A DNA stretch of 53,643 nucleotides, taken from positions 248,037-301,679 of the forward strand of contig JBNGIQ010009406.1 in the NCBI GenBank assembly GCA_049999765.1. The letters are read 5' to 3'. Both the position numbers and the translations under genes were made by a program. Positions 29,035-41,358 of the stretch are shown here, one piece after another (position 1 is the first letter of the stretch; every line of letters starts with the position of its first letter). The notes beneath the pieces were generated by a model that worked only from the letters and a program-made list of their open reading frames with translations, did not search any database and was not told the DNA's origin. The DNA comes from Phaeoceros laevis. Lineage: Eukaryota; Anthocerotophyta; Anthocerotopsida; Notothyladales.

Positions 29035-31508
29035 ATGAACGCTTCCACCGCGCCAAACGAAGATGAGAGCGTCTTGAGCACAAATTCATTCAACTTTCCG
29101 TGCGAGGAAAGCTACCAATTCGCTTGACTGAAGTGTTTTAAGGTCTTGAAAGGGGCCCTGACGTTGAAAATGACCTTGTATTGCAGTGGCAGTGGAGGAA
29201 CGCGACAGCTGGAGCAGTTGCTGGATTCTCTACCGTTGTTACTCTGCATCCGTTAGACATTGTTCGGACTCGGTTCCAAGGTGCCTGAACAATCTCCTTC
29301 CGTCTTATGCTCCGTGACCATTAGCAAGCCGGGGGTGACTGAACTGTTGTTGGGGATGCAGTGCATGATGGGCGTCATAATTCGTTTCCGAGCTACAAGA
29401 GCACCATTCAAGCACTGTACTCGATTGCTCGCACTGAGGTGAGCAGGGAATACATATCAGTGCTCACTTCTGGTAGAATTCGAATATAGGCAGTTTGCAG
29501 GTGGCGTGCGGAAGTAATGACAATGCATATTGCTGGCATGTCGCAAAGTGGATGCTGGGATGATGGCTTGAATCTCAGTGGGGGTGGATGTTCATTGTTA
29601 CGAGTGGTTGCTCCATGTAAGTGAAGCAGTCTCTAGGCAGATCAATCCTGGTATCACAATTGGCTTTGGGTGTTACAGGGGCTCAGAGGACTGTACGCTG
29701 GCCTGTTCCCAGCAGTGATTGGAGCTAGCTTATCGTGGGGCTTATATTTTTCTGTGTGAGTTCGCTCAGAACTTTTACTGGCCATGTTGTGTGTAGCTGA
29801 AGTAGGGGACCGCGAGTCCAGCTACAAGAAGCGAATACGCACGTAACACAAGTTCTTACTACTTGATTCACGCTTCACTAACAGCACGGCCATGCTGGCT
29901 GTTGCAGGTACAATTGTGCAAAGGCAAGACATCAAAAACGTATAGGAGGAGAATTAGGACCCGGTCTTCATCTTGTGTCTGCCGCAGAGGCGGGTGCTTT
30001 GGTAATTTAACTTCTTCCACCATGGACATGAGTTGAGTTGAGTTGTGGAAGACAGTGCCTGATTGTTGTGGTTGTGGATGGATCAGCCCTGTTTAGAAAG
30101 CCCATGAACACAACACTGTCTCCTGCGTTCACTCTACTCAGGTTTGTCTTGTCACCAATCCTGTTTGGTTAGTAAAAACACGGCTTCAGCTACAAGCTCC
30201 CGAGTATGGCTCCCATCGCAGATATTCAGGCTTCACAGGTAAAATGCAATCACTTATCTGCTATAGTGGCTGCTGGGTCCTGGGCAGAGTTGTTTTCCAG
30301 TCAGAGTTCTCAGATAAAGCCAAATCATCTTTTGTTTCTTAAGACATTTGTTGTTTTCATTGTTCAGATGCAGTAAAGAGCATCATCAGAGAGGAGGGCT
30401 GGAGAAGTTTGTACAGAGGCTTGGGTCCAAGTCTTCTTCTGGTCAGTTCTGAACCCATCTACCAACTGAAATGCGAACAGTGTTCTATCTGATGGAGCAC
30501 AGAGCTTCTCTCCATACATCTGTGTTGCAAAGATCAACTGTTGTTCCCAAGAGCTGAAGTGTGAAAAGGCCCGGCTTTCTGGCAGGTCTCACATGGAGCC
30601 CTTCAGTTTATGGCCTACGAAGAGGGCAAAAAGCTGCTCTTGCAGATTCGCTCTAAGCACTATGCTAGAAAGTACGAAGAGCAGCACACTGCCAGCTTGG
30701 TAGGTGTACAAGGGTGTTCAGTGGAATTTCATCACATGCAAAAACTGGGCATCAGTTGTCGTGATTTTGTTCTTAATTCGACCCCATTGCTATTGTCTTT
30801 CACAGGCATCTCTAGATTTTGCTCTGCTGGGAGCAGCCTCAAAGGTGTTTGCTGCCACACTGACCTACCCATATCAGGTGTTAAGATAAGTTCATGAATT
30901 GCTGCATGTATCATCATTAAGAAGCAGGCCCTCCTCTGAGACTCGAGATAAATAGGAAGATACTGCCAACTGCGAGGTGGAGTACTTGTGTCTAGGCTTA
31001 TTGTAGTGTTGTTTTGTGGACTGGCAGGTTGTTCGAGCAAGAGTACAAGTAAGAGGCACCATACAACACATTGCCAGAGAACGAGAGCACTTGTTTTTTG
31101 CTAGTTTATGGTGTTATGCTACCAGGCTTCTAGATCCCCAGCCAGCAGCATCTCGAGCTCTGATAATTGGTGTGTCTGGTGCTTCTGAATCAGCAACGAC
31201 CCACCAGTGGAGTCCCCAAGTATCAGAACAGCTTGCATGCTTTTAGGGAGACACTAAGGTGAGAAGAACGGCAGCATCTGTTGTCCCTACACACAGAATT
31301 CCGTAACAGCATGAAAAGTGCCAGCTGCATTATGGCTTATCCTCCGTTGTCTCTCTCTCACTACATGGAGACGTATGTGCATGCATGGGGCAGGTACGAA
31401 GGCATACCAGGTCTGTACAAAGGGATGGTACCCAACTTGCTGAGGACAGTGCCTTCGTCAGCCATAACATTCTTTGTGTACGAGAATGTGATTAAGTTAC
31501 TATCCTAG
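29035..31508 (+). CDS. mitochondrial carrier, SLC25A32-like (folate/FAD type)
   Basis: Inferred exons: 29035-29070 (tentative), 29187-29280, 29362-29438, 29679-29755, 29908-30001, 30142-30238, 30368-30441, 30586-30699, 30806-30877, 31028-31048 and 31275-31508 (left edge uncertain). They total about 329 aa. Mitochondrial carriers have three repeats of two helices with PxD/ExxR-type signatures. Here they are [33 protein letters not shown] and [12 protein letters not shown], each followed by an EG/YxG block ([48 protein letters not shown]). SLSWGLYF and [11 protein letters not shown] with Trp are typical of the SLC25A32/FAD-folate subgroup. Substrate assignment is inference. The 21-nt exon at 31028 is unusually short. 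The first-exon donor (GTCTTG) and the last acceptor are the weakest calls. Confidence 0.85.
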
Positions 31509-34500
31509 AAGACTTCGCTGGCTCTCACTTGGCTGTGGTGGAACTGTAAACCAGTACTACTACCAGCAGTGCCTGTGTTTTCACCAGTTCTTGGATGGTG
31601 GTGCAAGCAACCCAGAAATGGTGCCACCAGCAGTGAGGAGCCTAACAGGTAGATGAGAGGGCTTCACGAAGTATCTCTCTGAGGTGGCTGGCCCGAGTTT
31701 GTGCTGTGGTAAGAAAGGTGATGAGAGTGGGGTATTGGAACCAGCAAGGACAAGCGCTGTGCCGTTAGGATCGCATGAGAAAATCCTGGCCTGGGCTTGC
31801 TCCTGTGTGCCAGTGTTGGTTGGGTCCACAATAGCCGAGAAAGGTGCTTTCCCTTGCCTTGCTGCCGGACTGTGGCCTCCTCCTCCCCTCTGGTCATGCC
31901 ACCACCCCGCGGTGTACTGCAGCCCATAGCAGGGCGAGGACGCACACACAAGGAGGGACCCAGGATGGATGGTGCCTTGAGGGAGAAGGGGAGGCAGGAT
32001 ATTTGGGTTGGGCCTGATCAACCAACCGGAAGCGATATTTGGGCCTCTGTGCCGCCCAGCCAATGGAGTTGCAGGATGCCTTGTCACCTTCTCATATCCG
32101 CAGTGGAAGCTTTGTTGCTGTTGATGCCCTTGTGTGGCTCACCGACACTATCTGTAGTCGCAACAGTAGGCTTGACCAGACTATACAAATCTGTAGGAGT
32201 TGCACAGGTTCTGTGTGTCCAGCATTCAGGTGCAGCGCGGAAGGGCCTTGTATGATAAGTAGCAGACAAACAGTCTTTCCTATTTTCCCTCTTGAACTGT
32301 GCAGGCAAACAGGCAACGAAATCCCGAGCTGGATATGTTACGCTACCGTAGCCTCCAGTAGCATGGAAGGACGGAAGGAAGGCAGTTGAGAAGCTCCCAT
32401 GGATCCGTGAACTGTGCGTCTGTGACAGAAGAGAAAAGAATCTGTGCCATAATAGCCAAAAGGATATTCAACGGAAGGAAGAGGACTGGCGACCTTTTCC
32501 AGGTTTTACTAGCCAGAGCTAGTGAAAAGGGAAAAAGGGGTGGAAAATAAGTGCTATAGGAGGTTGGGCAATGAATGTCGACACCTGCACGAGGGGAGAG
32601 GCGGAGCCCGCCTGGCTGGCTGGCCCAGCCCTCAGCAGAGCGTCGCAGGCGGCGAGGCCGGCGCGGGCGGCGTACGGCCGCGCTGGCTCGTTGGCTCGCT
32701 CGCTGCTGCGCTGGCGCAGCGGGCGGCTCGGCTGGCTGGACTGGACTGGACTGGACTGGACTGGCTCCCCCGTGGACACCCGGCTCGCCCCACTTCCACA
32801 CTCGGACTCGATGACTTGAGAGGGCGTGGCAATCGCGGCGGCCGCGTCGTCAAAAAAGGGAAAGAAGAAATGCATGAATTATTTAATGGGATGGATCCCG
32901 AGCCTGGCACCTCGACGAGGAGTTATTGATGGAAACATGCTCCCGTCACCCGTGAGCCAAAGCTACCCTCATCCCAACCCTAGGTGGCCACGAGCATTGG
33001 ACTAGACTACCGTAGTCTACTGAGGAGTAGGGGAGGGACCCTACCCTACTACTGCAAGGCTGCCAGACAGACTGCCACCAGCCCCTTCATGTGATAGTGT
33101 AGCAGCAACAAAGAGCAGCGTCGCCGTCGTCGTCGGCAATGGAGAGAGGTGGCCCATAACGGGCTCCGTGCGGTTTGGTGGCAGTGGCAGTGGGAGCAGC
33201 AGGCAGGCAGGCCTGCATCCGTCCCATCACTTGTTACGGAACGGGGATGAGATATGAAAAATCAGAGAGGGTGGTTGGTGCCGTCTCGTCTCTTCCTCGG
33301 TTGCTCACTGCCATTCACGGAAACGGGATGACAAATGCAGCCAGATTCGGCAAGAAGTTAGGGAGGCAAAGAAAGAGAAGGCAAGACATGGCAAAGATGC
33401 GTACTTTGGGAAATTGCGCGAATCGGGTGCGATTCCATTCCACACCACACACTATGGTCCCCTGTTTGTGTGTACACACACACACCCAACAACAAGTTGA
33501 AGAAGGAGAAGAAGAAGAGATACTCCTAGGACTCTACTCCTGAGGTCTACTCGTGGCTGGTGGGTGGATTCTGCCTGCCAGGAGAGCCTGCTCATCGCCT
33601 CGTGTATGACCACAATGGCTCACCTACTAGCAAGCTAGGCGCTAGCCCAGTCTCGTCACAACGTACATGCCATGCTAGTCCTAGTCCTAGACTGGTAGCT
33701 GCGTTGTTGTTATCATAATTTGCCGCTCATCGGCTCATCATCCCATTTCATCTCATGTGAGGAGAGGAAGAAAGGAGGGAAGGAACGAATCTTGACTCCC
33801 CTCTCTCCCAAGAAGGAAGCCACGAAGGCAAATGGGTATCTCCGAGATGGGAGCTCGCTCTCATCGATGTCTATTCTGGGAAGAAGAGAGGGATTTTGAG
33901 TATCATCAGCATGACCGCACCATCCTCTTCGTCACCACCACACTGCATGTCATGTACAAGTCGGTGGCTGTCTGTCGCCCTTTCTTTCACATCATCATCA
34001 TCATCATCGCATCTCATCGATGGGAGAGAGGAGGGAAGAAACGTAATACTGTAGCTGGACTAGCCTACCAATTAGTAGTCCTGCATGCATACAGTGGAAT
34101 TATACAGTAGTAGTGGTAACAAGTGCAAGTAAGAGGGGGACCGGGCCACGTAACAATTGTGGCTCGGCCTGCATGTTCTGACAACCGCCGACAAGGTGAT
34201 GAGGTTGGATACACTTGGAAGGTCCTCCTCCTATGTAGCCTCAACAAACAAGAAAGCAAACAAACAAGGAAGAAGAAGAAGAAGAAGCAAGGAGGATTTG
34301 ATCTTCCTCCTTGAAAAAACGCAAATGCTGCTCGCTCGGTGTTACGGCCCGAACCCACGTGACTAAACCAGTTGCCGGCAGCGGAGCCGCTCAGGGCCAA
34401 CAGTAGCCTCAACCATCCCACTAGCGTAGTCTCATTTCCGGGCTTCCTTCCTTGACAAGCAACTCCAGTACGACCAGGCAAGGAAGGCAAGCATAAGGAA

Positions 34501-37500
34501 CAAGAAACATTTTGTTGTCGGGACTCTGGAGCCGGTTCAACCATCGAGCGAGGTGGCATCCCATCGTGGCACCCCATCGTGGCACCCACCTTAGTAGGTA
34601 AGCCCTAATCCTCTGAATACATACAGTATTGATCATGCCATACATACGGTGGAGTCGGGTGGATTCATAATACGAAAGGAGGACCAGAGTAGACTAGTTT
34701 GGGGACAGCGACATGACATGAAATGAGTCAAATGACAACTTGCAAAGCGCACTTTTGCTTTGCAGGGAGGGAGGCTGACCTGCTCACAAAGCCTCACGGC
34801 GGAAAAGCCAGACAGACATCACCTTTGCGGCACACAACATAGTCTAGCTGACCTCTTCGTGCATTTGTTTATCACCGATACCTCATCGCATCTCACCTGA
34901 TCACCTGATCCAGGTACAATCTCTCTTTTCGAGTGTCAATGGTGACAGCCAGCAATGGACATTCTTACAAAACAATTATACCCAGTAGAAGAGTAGTCGA
35001 AGAGTAGCAGTAGACTAAATACAAACCCAAGTTGGAGGAGACAAAAATATCTCTAAAAGCCTGGCCTGGCCTGCTCCGCCCCACCCTGCCCTATATTTTC
35101 CGCCTACTCTAGCTTATCTGCTGACGAAGTAGGAAGGGAAGAAGAAGCTCGCAGCAAGTTGGTTGAGACTCCAACCGAATGTGATGTTTCTCGAACATGT
35201 TCAGCATCACCAGCACAGCAAACCAGATAGATAGGCGTACATACGGCTCGCTGGATACATAGATTGTTACAACATAGACTATCTTATGATCAGGGCAGGC
35301 AGGCAGGCAGACCGCTGTCGTGCTGCATATGGCTAAGCCAACCACCAACTCATGGATCGGTCAGCCTCTGCTCCACAGCACACGCTACACCACTCGACGG
35401 CTTGCCTAATATGGGCTGAGCAAGCACGCAGGCAAGCAGTCAAGTTGGCAGCTTGGTTGCTTGCTTTGCTCGAGATCTGTGTTGGGCAGGGCAAGGCCAA
35501 GACAAAGAAAGGCGGCTAAAGGCAAAGAAAGGGAAAGGAGGGCAAAAGAATAGGAATGGAGGAAATCCATCATCAGCCACCGATTGTCCCCTTGATAAAA
35601 ATAAAAAGCGACAGGGACAAAGATCGGCAACAAAAAGAGAGACTAGACTCTTCTCTAACTAATACCACTATTCATCAACGTTATTCTGAGGGGGGTCCTC
35701 CTACAGTAATAAGACAGCGCCACAGACATGACGTGCCTGGCCAGCCCCAGGCCTGGCTGGGTCAGCATTCTTTCGCCCTTGCAAGGTACAGTAAGAATTT
35801 GGTAATCTATCCAGACTGGTAACAAAGTATTATATGGCACCAAACAGACTGTACAATGTGCATGTACTCTGCTGCTGCCTGCCCTGCCCTGCCCTGCTCT
35901 CCTGCCTCTCTGCTTCCCTCCGCTGCTGTTCTGCGCCATCATTGGCTGCTTCATGCTCGCAATGTCAAAAGACTGTTTCATGCTACAGGGGTGCCCGCTT
36001 CACATATATCACTAGTCTACTGTGCACTACTCTGTTTGTATGTACATGTAAAAGCAGAGGCAGACACAAGCACAAGGCTGTATGTATGTGGACTCATGAA
36101 CTGTTTGGTGGGCAAGTGTGTGTGGTGTGGCCTCGTGTTTCCTTTCCTTGAGATTCACGCTTGATTCACACAGAGAATCGCAGCTTGCTTCCCTGTGGGC
36201 ATGGAAGCAAGGATCGATAGCTCTACATGCAGGCACGGAAGACTGCATCCAGAAGAGAAGGCAGCGCCAGCACACCCAACCCAGCAGCGCAAGTAAGTCC
36301 GCAAGGAGCCTATGACCTCGAAAGACCCTCGCAAGACCTTGAATCTTGGAAACACCACCCGCGCGTCGGGTCCGTCCTCCCTCTTCATCGGGTTCTAGGC
36401 CGGTACAGCCAGCGCCCATATGGGGCGGTGTGTGGGGGCATGGCCGCATGGGCATATGGGCATGTCAGAACATCTCGCCTTGGCCTTCTTCCTTTCTCTG
36501 GGTCATGTTTTACTGTATGCTGACCAGTATGACTGTCTGCCTGCAGTGCAGGCAAGCTCAGGCTCAGACTTACCTCCCCCGATTCCACTCATTGTCGCTC
36601 ACATGGAGCCCCATGATTGGCTGCTAGCTGCTCTTCATTTCTGTGGAACAAAAGGGAACAAAAGGGAAAGAGGAAAGACAGAAGGGCCAGCCTCCTCTCA
36701 GCTGAAGGAAACAGAAGGGTAGACAATCTTTTGTTTGACAAAGTGTGGAATCTGAATCACCGCCTCCCATTACGGGACAAGGATCACCTTCGGACCGCAG
36801 CTAGCACAGGTGTGCTTTTCTCTGCTCAATGGGAGCACTGCTGCAATCTTATGGAGGATGTCATCCACTCCGAAAGTAGATTTGCTACGTATACTTGGGA
36901 GGGAGAACAGTAGAAGAACCTCCGAAACTCCAACTCAATAGCATGGCTCGATCCGGATGAGAGAACGATTTGACAGCAGCATTAGAAGAAGAAAGAAAGA
37001 ATTTGGCCAACAGGCAGGAGGGATGGAATGCCAAGTTCCAAATTTCCCATTTTGTCAGCAAGTTGGACAGTCTCGTTCATCCCTTGCAGTGCTGGCCGAG
37101 CCTGACTGAACTGAATATACCATTCTCTTCACCTGCTTCAATCTAGACTGCTTGCTGCTGTTCCTGCCTTCTCTAGAGAAACTGGCCCAAAAAAGCCTAC
37201 ATCTCCTCCTCACCGCGCCAGATGCTGACAAGGAAGAGAATAATGCTACCTATCTGTACTAGCTACGGATTAATAGGATTAGACTCGACTCATTGACCAG
37301 CAAGCTCCTCGGATGGATAAAAGTCTATGTACAGATACGGATAAATGCGGTGTCAGATGGCTCGCTGTCCCTTTCACACATCAACCCAGCAGAGGAGATG
37401 GACAGGAGGCTCACACGGCGTAAGTAGATTCACAACGACTCACTCCCTGGATGGACTCTATCCTGCCTAATCATCTGGGAATTAAAAAGCAACATGCATG

Positions 37501-38121
37501 CATTTATTTACACAAGCAAATTGTATCTGTGAGCGCCGGCCCCTCAAGGTAGTAGTAGCTCTGCCATCCCATCCCTGCAAGAAAAAAATCCTCACCCTCC
37601 TCGGAAAAATCTTCCGAGAGTCGGATTTGAAGCAACCAACAACAGCTCCATCCTCCTTTGCCTTCTTGTACATAATTGGTTGCTTGCCTGCTGGTAAGAG
37701 AAAGGTAGAGCACCCGCCTGTTCTGCTGCTCCCTGCTGCTGTGAGGGTTATCTGGTGAACATAGTGTCTTGGAAGAGAGGATTTACGCTACATGTGATGT
37801 TGGTATCCTGAACTGGATCCTGGTCTGGTCTGACCGAGTCGGAGATAAAATCGAAGCTGCTGCAGCAAATAAGAATGACGGCTCTGTCTGCCAAGGGCAC
37901 CAGCCGCTGACACGAAGGATGAAGATGATGACGTTCAATCCAGCTGCTACCTTCCGCCCATGTGAAGCACAGAGACTGAGAATATACCAGAAAAAATAAG
38001 TGAAAAAGAGTAATATACTGTGGCCGACATGGAGTGGCTCCTGTCATGATGCTCCAACTCCTTCTGAATGGTGTTGCTTGACGAGAGGAGGGGAGCTAGC
38101 CTCCGTCCTTTGTTGAGCAAA
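31509..38121. other. 6.6-kb gene-free region left of the Dof gene
   Basis: No frame here is convincing. It contains microsatellites: (CTGGA)n at 32735-32764, (CA)n near 33475, (ATC)n at 33991-34009, (AAG)n near 34270-34288, (GGCA)n at 35293-35311 and (TGCCC)n near 35876-35900. A GC-rich stretch runs 32,585-32,850. The palindrome TAGACTAC-C-GTAGTCTA is at 33003-33019. The right end should hold the Dof 3' UTR. Confidence 0.5.
32735..32764. repeat. (CTGGA)n microsatellite
   Basis: Six near-perfect tandem copies of the pentamer CTGGA in a GC-rich block. Confidence 0.9.
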
Positions 38122-39561
38122 TCAGGCCAATTTCCTGTTCTCGCTGTGGAACTCATCCAAGCCGAAGCCGACTGGGTTCACCAGATTCTGCTTAGGCAAG
38201 TCGAAGAGATGCTCCGATCTCATGCCGAATTGGACGCCGCCAGATGAGGGCATGAGATCCAGCGGGGTGGTCCACGACCCCGGCCAGTTGAATCCGGCGT
38301 CCTGCGCGTGGTCATAAGGATTCAAACTGGGATTGCCGGGGGCCCAAACGGAGCAGGGGCTGGTCCCTTCCTCGTCCAGCCCGCTGGACGGGGATAGGCA
38401 GAGGGAAGACTTGCCCTTGAGAGCGTGTCTCAGGCTCTCGGCATGAGCGTGAGCCGCTGCTACCGCTGCGCTACTCTTGTGGTGGTGGTGGTGGTCAGAG
38501 GAATGCGGCATTTGCACCGCTTCCTCGCGCTCCTGATGCTCCTCCTCCCACATGTCCCCTGGGGGCTTGTGCTGCTGCAACCGCCAGTGGTGGCCGTGAC
38601 CCCCGTCGCCCTCCACATGATGCCCGCCTCCACCATAGCCATCCACATCCGAAACGTGATGGGAGTAGCCATTCAATCCCTCTCCCAACGACGGCCCTCC
38701 TCCTCCACCTCCTCCAGCTGCTGCTGCTGCCGCGGCAGCTGCGGCCGCAGCTGCCCGGAAAGCGTGCGCCTCGAAGATGGAGTTCAAATCCCCGTTGCTG
38801 AGAGGACCTCCCCCGCCTTCGTGCTTGGATGCAGCGGATCCGAAGAAGCCCTGGCTCATGATGCCCGACTCGAAAGGCTGAGTAGCCAGGGACGGGCCGG
38901 AGAGCGAGCCGTGGCCGTCGGATCCCGGGGAAGATTCGTGGCTGCTGTGGCCCACGCCCGAGGACCCGGCCCGGATCACCTGCTGCGCCCTGGCTATGGC
39001 CGCCTTGGTAGCCTCGTCGTACTGCGGGCTGTCGAAGAAGCTGGTGCCCGCGGAGGCGGCCCCCTGCAGGAAAGACTGGTGCACAGACTGCGCCGCTCCT
39101 CCATTCACGCCGTCGTTCCTGAATCCACTCACCGAGGATTCCACCGAAGAGGCATTGGAGCCATCGGCGCTGGACCTCTTCACCCGCTTGTTCTTGCGGC
39201 AGCCTCCTCCCACAGGCACGTTGCGCAGCGTGCCCCCGGCCGTCCAGTATCGCCGGCAATTCTTGCAGAAGTGACGCGGCTGTGTGAGGCTGTAATTGTT
39301 GTAGTAGCAGAACTTGGTGTTGATGGACTGGCAGCGAGGGCAGGGGATGATGTGATCCGGCGGCTTGAGCCGTCGCTCATGCATGGCCCGCTGCGCTAGC
39401 ATGCTGCTCATGCTCTTCTTGTCCTGGGGCAGCAGCTCCTGCGCCTGCTCCAGGCTCTCCTCCGAACCCTGCTGGTCCCCCGAGCCATAGCCGTTCAGAA
39501 TCATGACCTGCTGTGGCTGCTGCTGCTGCGGCGAAACCAGCACTACTACAGGTCCGCTCAT
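38122..39561 (-). CDS. Dof zinc-finger transcription factor
   Basis: An intronless 479-aa nuclear DNA-binding protein. Dof factors are plant-specific, with one C2C2 finger recognising AAAG cores. The finger has C74-x2-C77-x21-C99-x2-C102, in [20 protein letters not shown] and [20 protein letters not shown]. It is followed by [14 protein letters not shown], a likely nuclear signal. The wording ([18 protein letters not shown]) fits the general Dof groups rather than the CDF group. The rest is low complexity: an N-terminal Gln run, a central poly-Ala then poly-Gly tract (about 265-295), a His run (about 360) and Ser/Gly/His-rich linkers. The ATG at 39561 starts [15 protein letters not shown]. 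It is isolated from other genes by more than 6 kb on both sides. Confidence 0.93.
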   Translation of the reverse strand: MSGPVVVLVSPQQQQPQQVMILNGYGSGDQQGSEESLEQAQELLPQDKKSMSSMLAQRAMHERRLKPPDHIIPCPRCQSINTKFCYYNNYSLTQPRHFCKNCRRYWTAGGTLRNVPVGGGCRKNKRVKRSSADGSNASSVESSVSGFRNDGVNGGAAQSVHQSFLQGAASAGTSFFDSPQYDEATKAAIARAQQVIRAGSSGVGHSSHESSPGSDGHGSLSGPSLATQPFESGIMSQGFFGSAASKHEGGGGPLSNGDLNSIFEAHAFRAAAAAAAAAAAAAGGGGGGGPSLGEGLNGYSHHVSDVDGYGGGGHHVEGDGGHGHHWRLQQHKPPGDMWEEEHQEREEAVQMPHSSDHHHHHKSSAAVAAAHAHAESLRHALKGKSSLCLSPSSGLDEEGTSPCSVWAPGNPSLNPYDHAQDAGFNWPGSWTTPLDLMPSSGGVQFGMRSEHLFDLPKQNLVNPVGFGLDEFHSENRKLA

Positions 39562-40837
39562 TTAAAGCAGGGCACGCCTTGGCTCGCGGCCAGCAAGCAA
39601 CGCATCCCCCTTGCTCCCTGTGGTGATCCACTTCAAATCCGCCGGCTTCCTCCTCACTCCCTCCCGCCGCATTCACCACCTCCTCTCACCAATTGGTACC
39701 GCAACTCCGAAAATGCCCCTTTTGAATTCGCAAACGAGTGCCGCACATTCTGCAAGGCAAGCAAGCCGTAGGGAGCCAGTCAACATCGACTCAACCACAC
39801 ACGACCTCAACTTCATCATGCACACTCAAGCAAACAATCAAGATTTGGATTTCCCTGACCCCCTCTCTATCCTCCATTTTTTTCTCCCTACCTCGCCCTC
39901 CCTCTCCTACCACTACCTCTTCCTGACAAACCGAATCCTCATCTCCCCCCCGATTCCACACCTCACCGCAGCTCATCTGAGCTGCGAGATCTCCAAAAAT
40001 TCCACAAAATGCTACAACCGGAGCCACCGCAATCCACAACCACTGCCACCGCAGCAGCAGGCACTCACTTGCAATGGTCCGGCTCCGTGCCACCGATCCC
40101 TCCCGCTGCAAGCCAAAAAACGAGGCAAGAAGCGAGCCGAGACAAACGAGCGAGCTAGGCCGGTGGGAGCACAGCACAGCACTTGGAGGACGGGAATCCT
40201 TCACCCCGCAGCAGGTAGCGCAACACTTTTATTCAAGGAATTGCAACCAACGCAGGTACATTGGCAGGCAGGGGCGGGCCGGGAGCAAACCAGGGCAGAC
40301 CGAGCCGCGCGGGGGTGCAAAGATGAGAAAAGACAAGGCCCTGCAGCCAGGAAGAGAGGATGTAGCGAGAGCGGGCGGGCAGGCGAGCTATTGAGCAAGA
40401 GCTTGCGCCAGAGAGAGAAGGAGAAGAGAAGACAAAGGGGGGGAGGAAGGCTCTTGAACCCCGGAGCTGCCGCTGGCTCTACTACACTCCCTCTTCCTCA
40501 TCATCGTAGCTGCTGCTGGCTAGCTAGCTGCCACCTCCCCAGCCGGTAAAAGTTTACCCCCGTCCCCAAAGATCCCCGCGGTGAACCGCGCAGTGAACCG
40601 CGCGGTAACCGCCGCCCGGGATACATCGAGGCCCTATGTGGAAGACGTGGCCCGCCGACAGCACTCCACGACCCCCAGATAGTGGGCAACACAGCGGTCG
40701 TAACAACCACCGACGGCGAGAGGCGGGACTCCCACTTCCGACGACGAGACGCGACGACGAGAGGCGAAAAATATCTCCTAATCCACCCCTCCCTCCGCTA
40801 CGAGGTAAGAAAATAAGTGGGGGCCACCACCCTCAGG
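39562..40837. promoter_or_regulatory. Dof 5' leader and promoter region
   Basis: It is pyrimidine-rich on the plus strand directly before the gene, as expected of a purine-rich 5' UTR on the minus strand. A GTGAACCGCGC direct repeat lies at 40581-40591 and 40593-40603, next to GGTAACCGC. A plus-strand frame (39611-40549) is low-complexity and is not called. Confidence 0.45.
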
Positions 40838-40883
40838 ACACGTGCCACAAGCCACGTGGCCAGAACTCGCGGCTGACGTGGCC
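40838..40883. promoter_or_regulatory. G-box/ABRE cluster
   Basis: Three ACGTG-core elements lie in 46 bp: GACACGTGCC (CACGTG at 40839-40844), CCACGTGGCC (CACGTG at 40853-40858) and GACGTGGCC (40875-40883). Such clusters bind bZIP and bHLH factors, and in plants paired ABREs give abscisic-acid response. It lies 1.3 kb upstream of Dof and 0.5 kb upstream of a plus-strand TATA box. Confidence 0.6.
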
Positions 40884-41302
40884 ATGTCAGGCCGAGGGTG
40901 TTGCCAATTTTAGGCGGTGCGGTCAGAGCAGCAATCATCGTGGTGGCAGCGGCCAATTATTAATCCGGGCGAAATGCCCGCCTGGCCGGTCCCTCCAGTT
41001 GGCCACAACCCCGTTCCCACACGCAAACCGGAGGACCGGGCCCAAAGGGAAGTTAAGTGCGTGCGGGAAACCGGGGAGCTCAGGGGCCCTTTTATTCAAT
41101 TCCCGGCCTGCCCGGATCCCCTCGTGCACGCACTCGCTTTCATTTCGACCCTCGTATTTTCCCTTTTTCCCCCTTTCGCTTATCCGCTAGCCTGTACAGA
41201 CACGGTAGGTATTGCCACCGACCGGGCGAAACCCCTTATAGCCCGGGCAGTCACTGCAGAAGGCGCGTCACGCTCCACGTCAGGACACGCCGCATGCGGC
41301 AG

Positions 41303-41358
41303 CCAATGGGAGGCGCCCGGGCTTCCAGGTCAGGGCCCCACCTCGGCACATTATAAAT
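41303..41358 (+). promoter_or_regulatory. CCAAT + TATA core promoter with no gene behind it
   Basis: CCAAT (41303-41307) is followed 44 bp later by TATAAAT (41352-41358), a textbook plus-strand arrangement. A G-box CACGTG lies downstream at 41455-41460. No recognisable protein follows within several kb, so the transcript would be noncoding or encode a short or unfamiliar peptide. Confidence 0.45.

Noticed and set aside
31581-32087. 168-codon minus-strand ORF after the carrier gene
   Set aside because: Opposes the carrier 3' region, Pro/Gly/Ser-rich, with no motif and no splice context.
32423-32434. TGACAGAAGAGA, the first 12 nt of miR156
   Set aside because: The match stops after 12 nt and no complementary arm is visible nearby.
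38425-39399. 324-codon plus-strand ORF opposite the Dof gene
   Set aside because: Antisense to a low-complexity, GC-rich coding region. No recognisable protein.
39611-40549. 312-codon plus-strand ORF upstream of Dof
   Set aside because: Pro/Ser/Arg-rich translation of pyrimidine-rich leader DNA, with no domain.
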